NCBI RefSeq assembly: GCF_001247745.1
Contig: NZ_LAIR01000002.1
Span: 2,356,001-2,420,000, forward strand
DNA length: 64,000 nucleotides
Direction: 5' to 3'
Source of the DNA: Luteipulveratus halotolerans
GTDB taxonomy: Bacteria; Actinomycetota; Actinomycetes; Actinomycetales; Dermatophilaceae
Below are positions 45,030-55,994 of this stretch, piece by piece (position 1 is the first letter of the stretch; each line of letters opens with the position of its first letter). The notes under the pieces were generated by a model. It saw only the letters and a program-made list of their open reading frames with translations. It was not told where the DNA came from and did not search any database. Made by a program: the position numbers and the translations under genes.

Positions 45030-45251
45030 GTGCCGCGCTTTGTGCAGATCGCCGACGTCGCCGAGACGTTGAACATCTCCTCTCGGCAGGCCTACAACCT
45101 GGTCAAGAGCGGTGAGCTGCCGGCGATCAAGGTCGGCAACAGCTGGCGCGTCGAGACCGCTGAGCTGGAGAACTACATCCAGCGGGCCTACGCCCAGACG
45201 CGCCAGCAGGTCGAGAGCAACGCCTTCGCCGACGACGAGATCGACGCCTGA
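45030..45251 (+). CDS. Small helix-turn-helix protein (excisionase/BldC-like)
   Basis: 73 aa. The winged helix-turn-helix of the MerR/excisionase class is clear: IADVAETLNISSRQAYNLVK, then GELPAIKVGNSWRVETAELE. The C-terminus is acidic. GTG 45030 follows GTAGGAG. It is divergent from the cpaB-cpaE-like genes and is a candidate regulator of them; direct evidence is lacking. Confidence 0.85.
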   Translation: MPRFVQIADVAETLNISSRQAYNLVKSGELPAIKVGNSWRVETAELENYIQRAYAQTRQQVESNAFADDEIDA

Positions 45252-45254
45252 GGC

Positions 45255-45797
45255 TCACGCCCGGCGTACGACGGCGAGCGACCCGAACGGCAGCACCCGT
45301 TCGCCGGTGACGCTGCCCGGCCGGCGTACGACGTCGGCGGGGTGCTCGGCGAGGTCGACGTGGTCGGCACCGACGCGGTCGATGGTGCCGGTGGCGCTGC
45401 CGCCCCACAGGTCGTGCATCACGACCGCCGCCCGGTCGCGGCTGATCGCGCGCAGGGCGACCGTCAGTCCGAACCGACGCCCGAGGCGTTCGCCCGCGTC
45501 GGCGTGCGCGGCCAGCCCGGTCACGGACGTCACCGCATGCACGGGCACGAGCGCCGTACGCCGGCCGGTCTCCTCCAGCAGCAGCCAGTCCTGACCGAGG
45601 TCGTCGAGCCTGCCCGCCACCGGTCCGGCGGGAGTGCTGACCGTGATCGGGGCGCCGACCGACATGGCGGCGCGGTCGAGCCAGCCGATCGTCGCGCGCT
45701 CGCGACGAGTGCGGTCGGCCACCTCGGCATCGCGGTCGCGCAGCTCGGAGTGGCGCAGCTGTCCTTCGAGATCAGCGAACAGGTCCTGCCAGCGCAC
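45255..45797 (-). CDS. Hypothetical protein
   Basis: 180 aa. A helical N-terminus (MRWQDLFADLEGQLRHSELR) leads into a beta-rich region with SM-like small-barrel character (PVAGRLDDLGQDWLLLEETG) and a second repeat-like part (LPFGSLAVVRRA at the end). Conserved in actinobacteria by general appearance, but no family named. GTG 45797. It is convergent with the HTH gene (3-nt gap). Confidence 0.65.
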   Translation of the reverse strand: MRWQDLFADLEGQLRHSELRDRDAEVADRTRRERATIGWLDRAAMSVGAPITVSTPAGPVAGRLDDLGQDWLLLEETGRRTALVPVHAVTSVTGLAAHADAGERLGRRFGLTVALRAISRDRAAVVMHDLWGGSATGTIDRVGADHVDLAEHPADVVRRPGSVTGERVLPFGSLAVVRRA

Positions 45798-45862
45798 AGC
45801 CGCATCCTAGAGCCCGCATTCCCATGCGCCGACAGCATCGATGCGTCACTAACGGTAGACAG

Positions 45863-45879
45863 ATGACATCAAACGTCAT
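45863..45879. promoter_or_regulatory. Operator-like inverted repeat upstream of the LysM gene
   Basis: ATGAC-N7-GTCAT in a short A+T-rich stretch between divergent genes (45798-45919). A GCATCGATGC palindrome lies nearby at 45836-45845. No regulator can be named. Confidence 0.35.
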
Positions 45880-45919
45880 TAATGTGCAGTCATCGATAAC
45901 GAACCGCACCGGGGGACGC

Positions 45920-46753
45920 ATGCAACGCTCCACTGACACGCCACGGCGAGTCCGCAGGGCTCATCGCCATCGAGCGGGCCTGCTCGGCCTGCTCGCCGCA
46001 GCAGCGGTTGCCGGCGCCGCCGTGCTCGCTGCCCGCGCACTCCGCACGCTGATCGTCGAGCTCACCGGAGAACGCACCGTGCGGCTCGACGAGGCGGTCA
46101 CCGCTGTCGCGCTCGCCGTGATGGTCCTGGCGCTGATGTGGTGTGTCGTCCTGCTGCTCGCCTGCGCGGTCGAGCTGCTCCGGCCGCGGCGCACCGCACC
46201 TCGTGATGCGGTGGTCCTCCCCTGGCACCTCGCGCCCGATCTGTCGATGCGTGTCACCGGTCTGCTCCTGGCGCTGACCGCTCTCGGCTCGGGACCGGCC
46301 CAGGCCGCCTCCTCACCCGATCCGGTCGCGGTCGTCAGCCAGGTCGACGCGCCGGCACCGGTGCCGTCGTTCGGGATCACGCCACCATCGGACGCAGCCG
46401 CACCCGCGCCGTCGTTCGGCAGCACCAGCGAGCCGACGGCGGAGTGCCCGAAGGGTGCACCCGTCCCGGGCTGGACTCCCACCCGCCCTGCCGCCGTCCG
46501 GGCCCACGGCGCCGAGCACGTCCGGCTGCTCGCCGGGTGCGCGGGCGACGCGCCGGCGGGCGAGATCGTCGTGCACCGCGGCGACGACCTGTGGTCCCTG
46601 GTCGAACGACACCTCGGTGACGACGCCGACGCCGCACGGGTCGCCGAGGAATGGCCCCGCTGGTACGCCGCCAACCGCGTCGTGATCGGCGCTGATCCCA
46701 ACGTCCTGCAGGTCGGACAGACCCTGCGCATTCCCGAAGGAGCTCTGCGATGA
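45920..46753 (+). CDS. LysM-domain membrane protein
   Basis: 277 aa from ATG 45920 (GGGGGA upstream). Basic N-terminus, helices near 22-42 and 58-84, a third hydrophobic stretch near 112-130, then a Pro/Ala/Ser-rich linker and a C-terminal LysM domain (about 220-275; VVHRGDDLWSLVERHLGDDA, LQVGQTLRIPEGAL). LysM binds peptidoglycan, so this is probably a wall-associated protein. It overlaps the Rv3235-family gene by 4 nt. Confidence 0.82.
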   Translation: MQRSTDTPRRVRRAHRHRAGLLGLLAAAAVAGAAVLAARALRTLIVELTGERTVRLDEAVTAVALAVMVLALMWCVVLLLACAVELLRPRRTAPRDAVVLPWHLAPDLSMRVTGLLLALTALGSGPAQAASSPDPVAVVSQVDAPAPVPSFGITPPSDAAAPAPSFGSTSEPTAECPKGAPVPGWTPTRPAAVRAHGAEHVRLLAGCAGDAPAGEIVVHRGDDLWSLVERHLGDDADAARVAEEWPRWYAANRVVIGADPNVLQVGQTLRIPEGALR

Positions 46754-47304
46754 CCGTCACCGCCGCCCGCACCTGCGCCCGGCCCGTCACGCTGCGTCCC
46801 GTCCGCGAGGTCGAACCACCCGCTCTCGACGACGCAGCCGTGCGGCAGCTGTTCGAGCGGGCTCCTCGACGCGGGCACCGCCCGCGGGCCGTGCCGGCTG
46901 CTGTCCAGGGCACGCTGGCGATCGACTTCCGCCGGCCCGATGCCGACCCGTACTTCGGGCCCCAGGCGACCGGGCGCGCGGATCTCCCCGACCCGACGGC
47001 ATGGGCTCGCCAGGTCCTCGCCGCCACCCTGGAATCCATCAGCGGAGCACGCGCACCGCATCAGCTCACGCGGTGCATGACTGCGGACGTCCACGCTCGC
47101 GTCGTACGCCGGCACCGCGTCTCTCAGCGTCGAGGTGCCGCCGTGCAGCGCACCCAGGTCAGACGGCTGCGCGTGGACGAGCCGGTGGACGGCGTCGCCG
47201 AGGTCGCCGCGGTGGTCGTCCTCGACGAGCGCGTACGCGCGGTCGCGATGCGCCTCAACGGCGCCGACGGCCGGTGGTTGGTCACCGAGCTCGTCATCGG
47301 CTGA
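46750..47304 (+). CDS. Rv3235 family protein
   Basis: 184 aa. The C-terminal half (about 70-184) has the family pattern with VAEVAAVVVLDERVRAVAMR and LNGADGRWLVTELVIG; the N-terminal part is Pro/Arg-rich and probably disordered. Function unknown. In actinobacteria the gene typically lies beside secA, as here. Coupled to the LysM gene. Confidence 0.85.
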   Translation: MTVTAARTCARPVTLRPVREVEPPALDDAAVRQLFERAPRRGHRPRAVPAAVQGTLAIDFRRPDADPYFGPQATGRADLPDPTAWARQVLAATLESISGARAPHQLTRCMTADVHARVVRRHRVSQRRGAAVQRTQVRRLRVDEPVDGVAEVAAVVVLDERVRAVAMRLNGADGRWLVTELVIG

Positions 47305-47321
47305 GCGCGGCAGACCGACGA

Positions 47322-47359
47322 AGGGCCGGGTCCCGGAGATGACTCCGGGACCCGGCCCT
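47322..47359. terminator. Bidirectional hairpin between Rv3235-family gene and secA
   Basis: A perfect 17-bp stem (47322-47338 with 47343-47359) and a 4-nt loop ATGA. No U-tract follows, but the strength and convergent position indicate a shared terminator. Confidence 0.75.
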
Positions 47360-47379
47360 GTGCGGTCGTCGTACGACGA

Positions 47380-50127
<2,748 letters not shown>

Positions 50128-50207
50128 GCAGGACTCCTGGTCGTTGCGCCGGTGGGGCGACGCTTGCGGTTGGCATCCCGGTCGACGTACGCGCTGCCGG
50201 CCGGATG

Positions 50208-50235
50208 ACGACGTGCCCCGGGCGCAGCACGTCGT
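50208..50235. repeat. Inverted repeat between the sigma-factor operon and secA
   Basis: 9-bp arms (ACGACGTGC/GCACGTCGT) with a 10-nt loop. It lies downstream of the anti-sigma-like gene and about 80 nt upstream of secA. It could terminate the first or sit in the leader of the second. Confidence 0.4.
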
Positions 50236-50311
50236 GATGCTGCACACAGGACAGACCCACCTAGGGTAGTCGTTCCTTCCAGCGAGTCACGCCGGACCGG
50301 GGTTCCCGGGC

Positions 50312-51418
50312 TCACCCGGACTGCAGCGGGCGGGTCTGTGGGCGCCCCGCTGCGTCCTTCCAGGTGATCGACCGGGTCGGAGGTGCCGCCACCTCGCCGC
50401 CCTGCTCGGTCATCTCGAAGGTGACAGCGTCCAGCGGAGTGCCGGCGAGAGGCTGCACCCGGGGGCGAACCGGCAGCGGCGTACCGTCGCTGATCACCGT
50501 CAGGTCCGTCGCTCCCCGCGGGAGCGCGAGCGCGTACGTCGTGACCGGCGCCGCCGTCCCGTCCGGCGACCCGCCGGAGGTCTGCTCCGAGGCGAACGCG
50601 TCGACCGGGGCCTCCTGCATGCCGACCCCGCTGGCCATGAACGTGCCGAACCGCGTCGGGTCGCTCGCGAAGGCGTAGACGAAACCACCCGGAACGCGCG
50701 CGACTCCGGCCCGCTCCCCCGTGCTCGAACGCACCTCGCCCGTGCTGGTGAACCACCGGACCGCGGTCAGCCGCCCGACGAGGAGCGGACTGTCCGACAC
50801 CGCCACCCTGCGCCCTGAGGGCAGGACTGCTCCGACCGTGGTGGCGCTGGTGAAGTCGGCCTCTGACGTCGAGACGGGATCGAAGCCCGTGGTGGCCGAC
50901 GGCACCGGCGCCACCACGATGGTGCGCTCGCCGTCGGTCAGCTGGACGACTCCGCCCTTCAGCCGGGCCACCTCCTTCAGCGCGCGACCCGAGCCGGCAC
51001 GCACGACGGTGAGGGCGCCCGTGCTGCTCTCACGCACCTGGTAGCGCTGAGCGCTCAGCCGCTCGGTCGGGTTCGTGGAGTCGACGTCCTGGGGCTCGTT
51101 GCTGCCGAACTCCACCTGGTCACGCGGGAGCCCTGCAGGCATGGACCCGAAGAAGCTGTACGGGCGATCGTCGACCACGGTCGACGACGAGGCGGCCGGG
51201 AACGTGCCCCGGTCCGCAGAGATCGGTGGCCCTTGGAGGGCGAGTCCGACGAGGACACCCGCCACGGCCGCTGTAACCCCGATCTGCACGGCCCGGCGCC
51301 GTCTGGCTCGCCGACGTCCACGCGAGCGGACACGGTCGGGGTCGATCGTCATCGGCGGCGCAGGGGTGTCGCGTACGAGCGTCACCAGATCCAGATCGTC
51401 CGAGTGCTCCATCGTCAT
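50312..51418 (-). CDS. Membrane protein paired with sigma factor (anti-sigma-like)
   Basis: 368 aa. A short cytoplasmic N-terminus (about 1-42) ends in a basic patch (RRRARRRRA), followed by one transmembrane helix (about 44-63) and an extracellular beta-rich domain of about 300 residues. It overlaps the sigma gene by 4 nt (ATGA). The topology and pairing suggest a sigma-regulating membrane protein, but no zinc anti-sigma motif is seen, so the role is inferred. Confidence 0.7.
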   Translation of the reverse strand: MTMEHSDDLDLVTLVRDTPAPPMTIDPDRVRSRGRRRARRRRAVQIGVTAAVAGVLVGLALQGPPISADRGTFPAASSSTVVDDRPYSFFGSMPAGLPRDQVEFGSNEPQDVDSTNPTERLSAQRYQVRESSTGALTVVRAGSGRALKEVARLKGGVVQLTDGERTIVVAPVPSATTGFDPVSTSEADFTSATTVGAVLPSGRRVAVSDSPLLVGRLTAVRWFTSTGEVRSSTGERAGVARVPGGFVYAFASDPTRFGTFMASGVGMQEAPVDAFASEQTSGGSPDGTAAPVTTYALALPRGATDLTVISDGTPLPVRPRVQPLAGTPLDAVTFEMTEQGGEVAAPPTRSITWKDAAGRPQTRPLQSG

Positions 51419-51915
51419 ACCTCCTGGATCTGGGTGAGTGCGGCGCGCATGGTCGCGAGCCCCCGAGAGGCCGAGCTCTTCACCGTCCCGAGGCTGACCC
51501 CGAGTGCCTCGGCCACCTCGCGCTCGGACATGTCGTCGTAGTGGCGCAGGACCACGATCTGACGCTCGCGTGGCGGGAGGTCACGCAGCAGGCGAACCAG
51601 CAGGTCGCGGTCCTCCGCGCGACGGTGCTCGTCCGCACCCACGGCGGACTCGGGCACCGCGCCGTCCGAGGACAGCGTCTCCTTGCGGCGCCGTCGCCAC
51701 CGATCCGTGCGCAGGTTCATGAGCACGCGCCTGCTGTAGGCGAGCGGGTTGTCCGAGCCGACGCGGCCCCAGCGCACGTAGACGCGCTCGAAGGTCTCCT
51801 GCACGAGCTCCTGCGCCAGATGCGGGTCGCCGCAGCTGAGCCACGCGAGGTGGAGCAGCCGCGGTGACGAGGCCGTCACGAACGCGACGAAGTCGGCCTC
51901 GTCCTCGGGCTTCAC
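51415..51915 (-). CDS. SigE-family (ECF-type) RNA polymerase sigma factor
   Basis: 166 aa. Region 2 is DPHLAQELVQETFERVYVRW and region 4 is LPPRERQIVVLRHYDDMSER with EALGVSLGTVKSSASRGLAT. The length and pattern fit the short SigE-type (SigM-33-like) class of actinobacterial ECF factors. It is the first gene of a two-gene operon with the membrane protein. It is divergent from the GNAT gene. Confidence 0.92.
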   Translation of the reverse strand: MKPEDEADFVAFVTASSPRLLHLAWLSCGDPHLAQELVQETFERVYVRWGRVGSDNPLAYSRRVLMNLRTDRWRRRRKETLSSDGAVPESAVGADEHRRAEDRDLLVRLLRDLPPRERQIVVLRHYDDMSEREVAEALGVSLGTVKSSASRGLATMRAALTQIQEV

Positions 51916-52037
51916 CGGACCTCCCCGTGCGGCTTCATGACGTCAAGGACGCAGCAGCCCGCGACAAGGTTGAGTGCCGGCCGTCGGCGCGCCGTATGTC
52001 CGTTGAGACCGCAGGCCATTGTTGCTTGGGTGAGGCC

Positions 52038-54338
52038 ATGCGAGCGCCGACGTTCCCCGATGTCGTACCCACCCTGACCGACGGTCCGGTCACGCTGCGC
52101 GACCACCGGCCTGCCGACGTCGAGCGCTTGGTCGAGCAGGTCAACGATCCTCGGTCGCAGCGGTGGACCACCGTACCGATGCCGTACGACGCGTCGCACG
52201 CCCGCGGTTTCCTGCAGGTCATCCGTTCCGACTGGGAGGACGGGGCCGGCCGGTGGTGGGCGGTCGAGGTCGACGGGCAGTTCGCCGGGACGATCAACTA
52301 CCAGGTCACGGGGGCAGGCGTCGGTGACATCGGCTTCGGGCTGCACCCGGACGTCCGCGGCCGCGGCATCGCCGGCCGGTCGGCCCGGCTGATCATCGAC
52401 TGGGCCTTCGCGCACGACGCCGTCGACGTGATGGTGTGGCGGGCCATGGTCGGCAACCTCGCGTCCTGGCGGGTGGCGTGGGCCAACGGGTTCCGTCGCG
52501 ACGGCATGCAGCGCCAGTCCCTGGTCAACGGGCTCGGTGAGCGCGGCGACGCGTGGACGGGCTCGCTGCACCGCGACGAGCCACGGACTCCGCGTCACCC
52601 CTGGTGGGAGGCTGCCGTTCTCGAGGGTGACCGCGTACGCCTCCGGCCCTGGCGCGAGGACGACGCACCGTCCGTCGTCCCGGACGAGGTGGCCGAGCGG
52701 TTCAACGAGGGCATGCAGCCGACACCCGAGGGGTTCACCGCGTGGCGGGAGCAGCGCCTGGAGCGGATGTCAGTGGGCCAGGGCGTGTTCTGGTGCATCG
52801 CCGACGCCACCACCGACGAGCCGCTCGGCGGCATCCAGGTGCAGCACCTGGACCGCGACTTCACCCGAGGCAGCGGCACGATCGGCTACTGGCTGCACAC
52901 CCACGCACGCGGCCGAGGCGCCGTGCAGGACGCCCTCGCACTCCTGGCGCCGCACGCGTTCGCCGACCGCACCGACGACGCCGGGCTCAGCGGCCTGGGT
53001 CTGCACCGGCTGTGGGCGGGCACCGACGAGGGCAACCGCGCCTCACAGCGGGCGCTTCGCCGGGCGGGGTTCCGGCAGGCCTCCACCGAGCGCGAGGTGA
53101 TCGCCCACGACGACCGACCGGCGAGCGGGGCGATCTCGTTCGAGCTGCTCGCGAGCGACGACCGGGTGGCGCAGACCATCGAGCCGGCCGTCGTACCTGT
53201 GCTCGAGACGACGCGGTTGCGGCTGCGACCGTGGCGACCCGACGACCGACCGCGGCCTGAGCAGGACCTCGACCGCGACTCGTTGCGGTTCATGCCGGCC
53301 GGCGCCCAGCCCGACGCAGCGACGTACGACGCGTGGTACGAGCGCGGTGAGCGGATGCGCGACCTCGGCGCGGTCGTGAAGTGGTGCATCGCCGACGAGG
53401 CGACCGACGCACCGCTCGGCGCGCTCATGCTCTTCGAGATCGGCGCGGGCGCACCCGGCAACGCCGAGATCGGGTACTGGCTGTACGCCGACGCACGCGG
53501 CGCCGGCGTGCTGCAGGAGGCGATCCCGGCGGTGCTCGAGCACGCTTTCGCCCCCGTCGCCGAGGAAGGCCTCGGCCTGCACCGCCTGCACGCAGCCACC
53601 GACGCGGAGAACGTCGCGTCGCAAAAGCTGTTGGAGCACAACGGGTTTCAGCGCTGGGGTGCCGATCATCAGGCGTTCGCACGAGCGGACGGCTCGTTGG
53701 CGGACGGCACGTTCTTCGAGCTGCTCGCCGACTCCTGGCGCGCCCAGCAGGACGACGCCCCCTCCCCCGGTCTCGACGTCGCGGTCGTCGACGGCGAGCG
53801 CGTACGCCTGCGCCCCTGGCGGGACGCCGACGCACCACGCATCGTCGAGGCGTGCAGCGACCCGGTCACGCGGCACTGGCTCTCGGGGCTGCCCGACCCG
53901 TACACGCCGGAGTCGGCGCACGGCTACGTGCAGATGATGCGGGACAAGGCCCGGGCGGGAGCCACGGTCGGCTGGTGCATCTCCGACCCGGCGACCGACA
54001 TCGCGATCGGCGCGATCTCGTTGATGGGCCTGGACGGGCTCGACCCGACCTCGGCCGAGATCGGCTACTGGGTCCATCCTGACGTGCGCGGACGCGGTGT
54101 CGTCACCGAGGCGACGACTCTCGCCGTACGCCACGCGTTCGTCGCGGTCGAGGACGGCGGCCTCGGGCTGCGGCGGCTCACCCTCAACGTCGCCGAGGGC
54201 AACGAGGCGTCGGCGGCCGTGCCCCGTCGGTTGGGGTTCGCCCATGTCGGCACCGACCGTCGCGCCGAACCGCTGGGCGACGGGTCGTACGTCGGTCTGC
54301 TGCGGTTCGACCTGCTCGCCGACGACGGGGACGGCTGA
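52038..54338 (+). CDS. Four-domain tandem GNAT acetyltransferase
   Basis: 766 aa from ATG 52038 (GGTGAGG upstream). Four RimJ/RimL-type Acetyltransf_3 domains follow one another, at about 11-175, 196-365, 388-560 and 587-760. Domains 2-4 each begin with a RLRPWR motif. Acetyl-CoA P-loop sequences are recognisable, for example HPDVRGRGIAGRSARLIIDW in domain 1 and HPDVRGRGVVTEATTLAVRH in domain 4. Domain 3 has ADARGAGVLQEAIPAV. One-domain or two-domain forms are usual. The substrate is unknown. Confidence 0.9.
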   Translation: MRAPTFPDVVPTLTDGPVTLRDHRPADVERLVEQVNDPRSQRWTTVPMPYDASHARGFLQVIRSDWEDGAGRWWAVEVDGQFAGTINYQVTGAGVGDIGFGLHPDVRGRGIAGRSARLIIDWAFAHDAVDVMVWRAMVGNLASWRVAWANGFRRDGMQRQSLVNGLGERGDAWTGSLHRDEPRTPRHPWWEAAVLEGDRVRLRPWREDDAPSVVPDEVAERFNEGMQPTPEGFTAWREQRLERMSVGQGVFWCIADATTDEPLGGIQVQHLDRDFTRGSGTIGYWLHTHARGRGAVQDALALLAPHAFADRTDDAGLSGLGLHRLWAGTDEGNRASQRALRRAGFRQASTEREVIAHDDRPASGAISFELLASDDRVAQTIEPAVVPVLETTRLRLRPWRPDDRPRPEQDLDRDSLRFMPAGAQPDAATYDAWYERGERMRDLGAVVKWCIADEATDAPLGALMLFEIGAGAPGNAEIGYWLYADARGAGVLQEAIPAVLEHAFAPVAEEGLGLHRLHAATDAENVASQKLLEHNGFQRWGADHQAFARADGSLADGTFFELLADSWRAQQDDAPSPGLDVAVVDGERVRLRPWRDADAPRIVEACSDPVTRHWLSGLPDPYTPESAHGYVQMMRDKARAGATVGWCISDPATDIAIGAISLMGLDGLDPTSAEIGYWVHPDVRGRGVVTEATTLAVRHAFVAVEDGGLGLRRLTLNVAEGNEASAAVPRRLGFAHVGTDRRAEPLGDGSYVGLLRFDLLADDGDG

Positions 54339-54344
54339 ACCGCC

Positions 54345-55043
54345 TCAGACCCCGTCGGGGTCGTCGACCAGGTTGTTGCGGATGGCGTACATCGCGGCTT
54401 CCATCCGAGAGCTGAGCTGGAGCTTCTCGAGGATGTTGCGCATGTGGTTCTTGACGGTGTTCTCGGAGATGTAGAGCTCATCGGCCACCGTGCGGTTGCT
54501 CCAGCCGCGGGCCACCAGCGCGAGCACCTCGCGCTCGCGGTCGGTGAGCACGGGCACCGAGGACTCCGGGGCCGAGCCCGCGGCGGCGGATGGCGCGGTG
54601 CGTACGAGGTCGGTGAACTCTCCGAGCAGCACCGACGCCAGCGACGGGGACAGCAGCGGCTGCCCGCCGTGGACCGCACGGATGCCGCCGGCGAGGTCGT
54701 CGGGGCCGACGTCCTTGAGGAGATAGCCCGTCGCGCCGGCCTTGATCGCGGCGACCAGGTCGTCGTTGACGTCCGAGGCGGTCAGCATCAGCACCTGCGA
54801 GCCTGGCGAGGCGGCCTTGATCTGCCCGCAGGCGGCGATCCCGCTCTCACCGGGCAGGTAGATGTCCAGCAGCACGACGTCGGGCGCCAGCTCGCGTGCC
54901 ATCGGGATCGCCTGCTCAGCGGACTCGGCCTCGCCGACCACGTCGATGTCGGGCTCGAGGTCGAGGACGACCGCGATGCCGCGCCGGTAGATGCCGTAGT
55001 CCTCGACGACCATGACACGGATCGGGCGTGGCTCGGCGCTCAC
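54345..55043 (-). CDS. LuxR-family response regulator
   Basis: 232 aa. Receiver domain with acidic E/D near 14-15, phospho-acceptor Asp in DVVLLDIYLPGESGI and Lys in GYLLKDVGPDD. The C-terminal HTH is LTDREREVLALVARGWSNRT with NTVKNHMRNILEKLQLSSRM. No kinase is adjacent. GTG 55043 has a strong GGAAGGAG ribosome binding site, which is part of a 14-bp hairpin just downstream of hpf. Confidence 0.92.
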   Translation of the reverse strand: MSAEPRPIRVMVVEDYGIYRRGIAVVLDLEPDIDVVGEAESAEQAIPMARELAPDVVLLDIYLPGESGIAACGQIKAASPGSQVLMLTASDVNDDLVAAIKAGATGYLLKDVGPDDLAGGIRAVHGGQPLLSPSLASVLLGEFTDLVRTAPSAAAGSAPESSVPVLTDREREVLALVARGWSNRTVADELYISENTVKNHMRNILEKLQLSSRMEAAMYAIRNNLVDDPDGV

Positions 55044-55052
55044 GGGCGGACT

Positions 55053-55096
55053 CCTTCCGCCGGGGGCTGGTCTGCGACCTCACCCCCGGCGGAAGG
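55053..55096 (-). promoter_or_regulatory. Hairpin that covers the ribosome binding site of the LuxR regulator
   Basis: 14-bp perfect arms (55053-55066 and 55083-55096) with a 16-nt loop. In the minus-strand RNA the 3' arm ends GGCGGAAGG, which is the start of the GGAAGGAG ribosome binding site. It also follows the hpf stop codon, so it may combine partial termination with translational gating. Confidence 0.6.
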
Positions 55097-55102
55097 TGTG
55101 GC

Positions 55103-55822
55103 TCAGGCGGACTCGGCCCTCGCAGCGGCCCGCCCCGGCACAGCGTCCGGACCACTGCGCGCGACGCGGACGGGATCGCTGTCCGGGCTCACGGCGCTGT
55201 CTCGGTCGACCTCGAGCTGGATGACTCCGTAAGACCAACCTCGACGACGATAGACGACGCTCGCCTTGCCGGTCTCGGCGTCCTCGTAGAGGTAGAAGTC
55301 GTGTCCGACCAGCTCCATCTGGCTGAGCGCCTCATCGACGCTCATCGGGTGCGTCGAGTGGACCTTCTCGCGCAGGCGCACCGGGCAGTCCTCGTCGCCG
55401 CCGACCTTGACGATGTGGTCGGGCAACGGCTCGCCCTCGCCGTCCGGTGAGGCTCCGAGCTCGTGGGTGGGCAGATCAGCGGTGGCCTGGGCGACGGAGA
55501 TCGGCTGGTGCCGGCCGCGGTGCACACGACGCTTGTCGTGCTGGCGGCGCAGACGCTCCAGGATGCGGCTCATGGCCAGGTCGAGCGCGGCGTACTCGTC
55601 GTCAGCGCTGGCCTCGGCGCGGATGACGGTGCGCTTGGCCCGGCAGGTGATCTCGATGCGCTCGGCTTCCTTGGCCTGGCGCGGGTTGGCCTCGTGAGTC
55701 AGGACGACGTCACACCGGGTGACCCTCGGGTCGAGCTGTGGCACCTTGGCCAGCTTGCCCTCGATGTGGCGGCGGAACCGGTCGGGGACAGTCGCGTGAC
55801 GTCCCGTGACGGTGATCTCCAT
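55103..55822 (-). CDS. hpf: Ribosome hibernation-promoting factor, long form
   Basis: 239 aa. An N-terminal S30AE domain (about 1-105, MEITVTGRHATVPDRFRRHI) binds the 30S decoding region. The C-terminal domain (about 170-225, MSVDEALSQMELVGHDFYLY) dimerises 70S ribosomes into 100S particles in long HPF. ATG 55822 has an ideal AGGAGG 8 nt upstream; a TTG two codons earlier is less likely. The linker and tail (after 225) are unconserved. Confidence 0.95.
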   Translation of the reverse strand: MEITVTGRHATVPDRFRRHIEGKLAKVPQLDPRVTRCDVVLTHEANPRQAKEAERIEITCRAKRTVIRAEASADDEYAALDLAMSRILERLRRQHDKRRVHRGRHQPISVAQATADLPTHELGASPDGEGEPLPDHIVKVGGDEDCPVRLREKVHSTHPMSVDEALSQMELVGHDFYLYEDAETGKASVVYRRRGWSYGVIQLEVDRDSAVSPDSDPVRVARSGPDAVPGRAAARAESA

Positions 55823-55994
55823 GGACAACCTCCTGAAGTCGGTGATGCAGATCAGCGGGCTGCTCAGGCCCGGTCAGGAATCGGCATCACCCCCAGGTCG
55901 AGCGGAGGGTGGGCACTCGGCGGGAGACGCTGGCGCGGAGCCGAGATGGGCTCGACGCACCAGGCGCTGCGTGGGCAGCAGGTGCTCCATAGAG

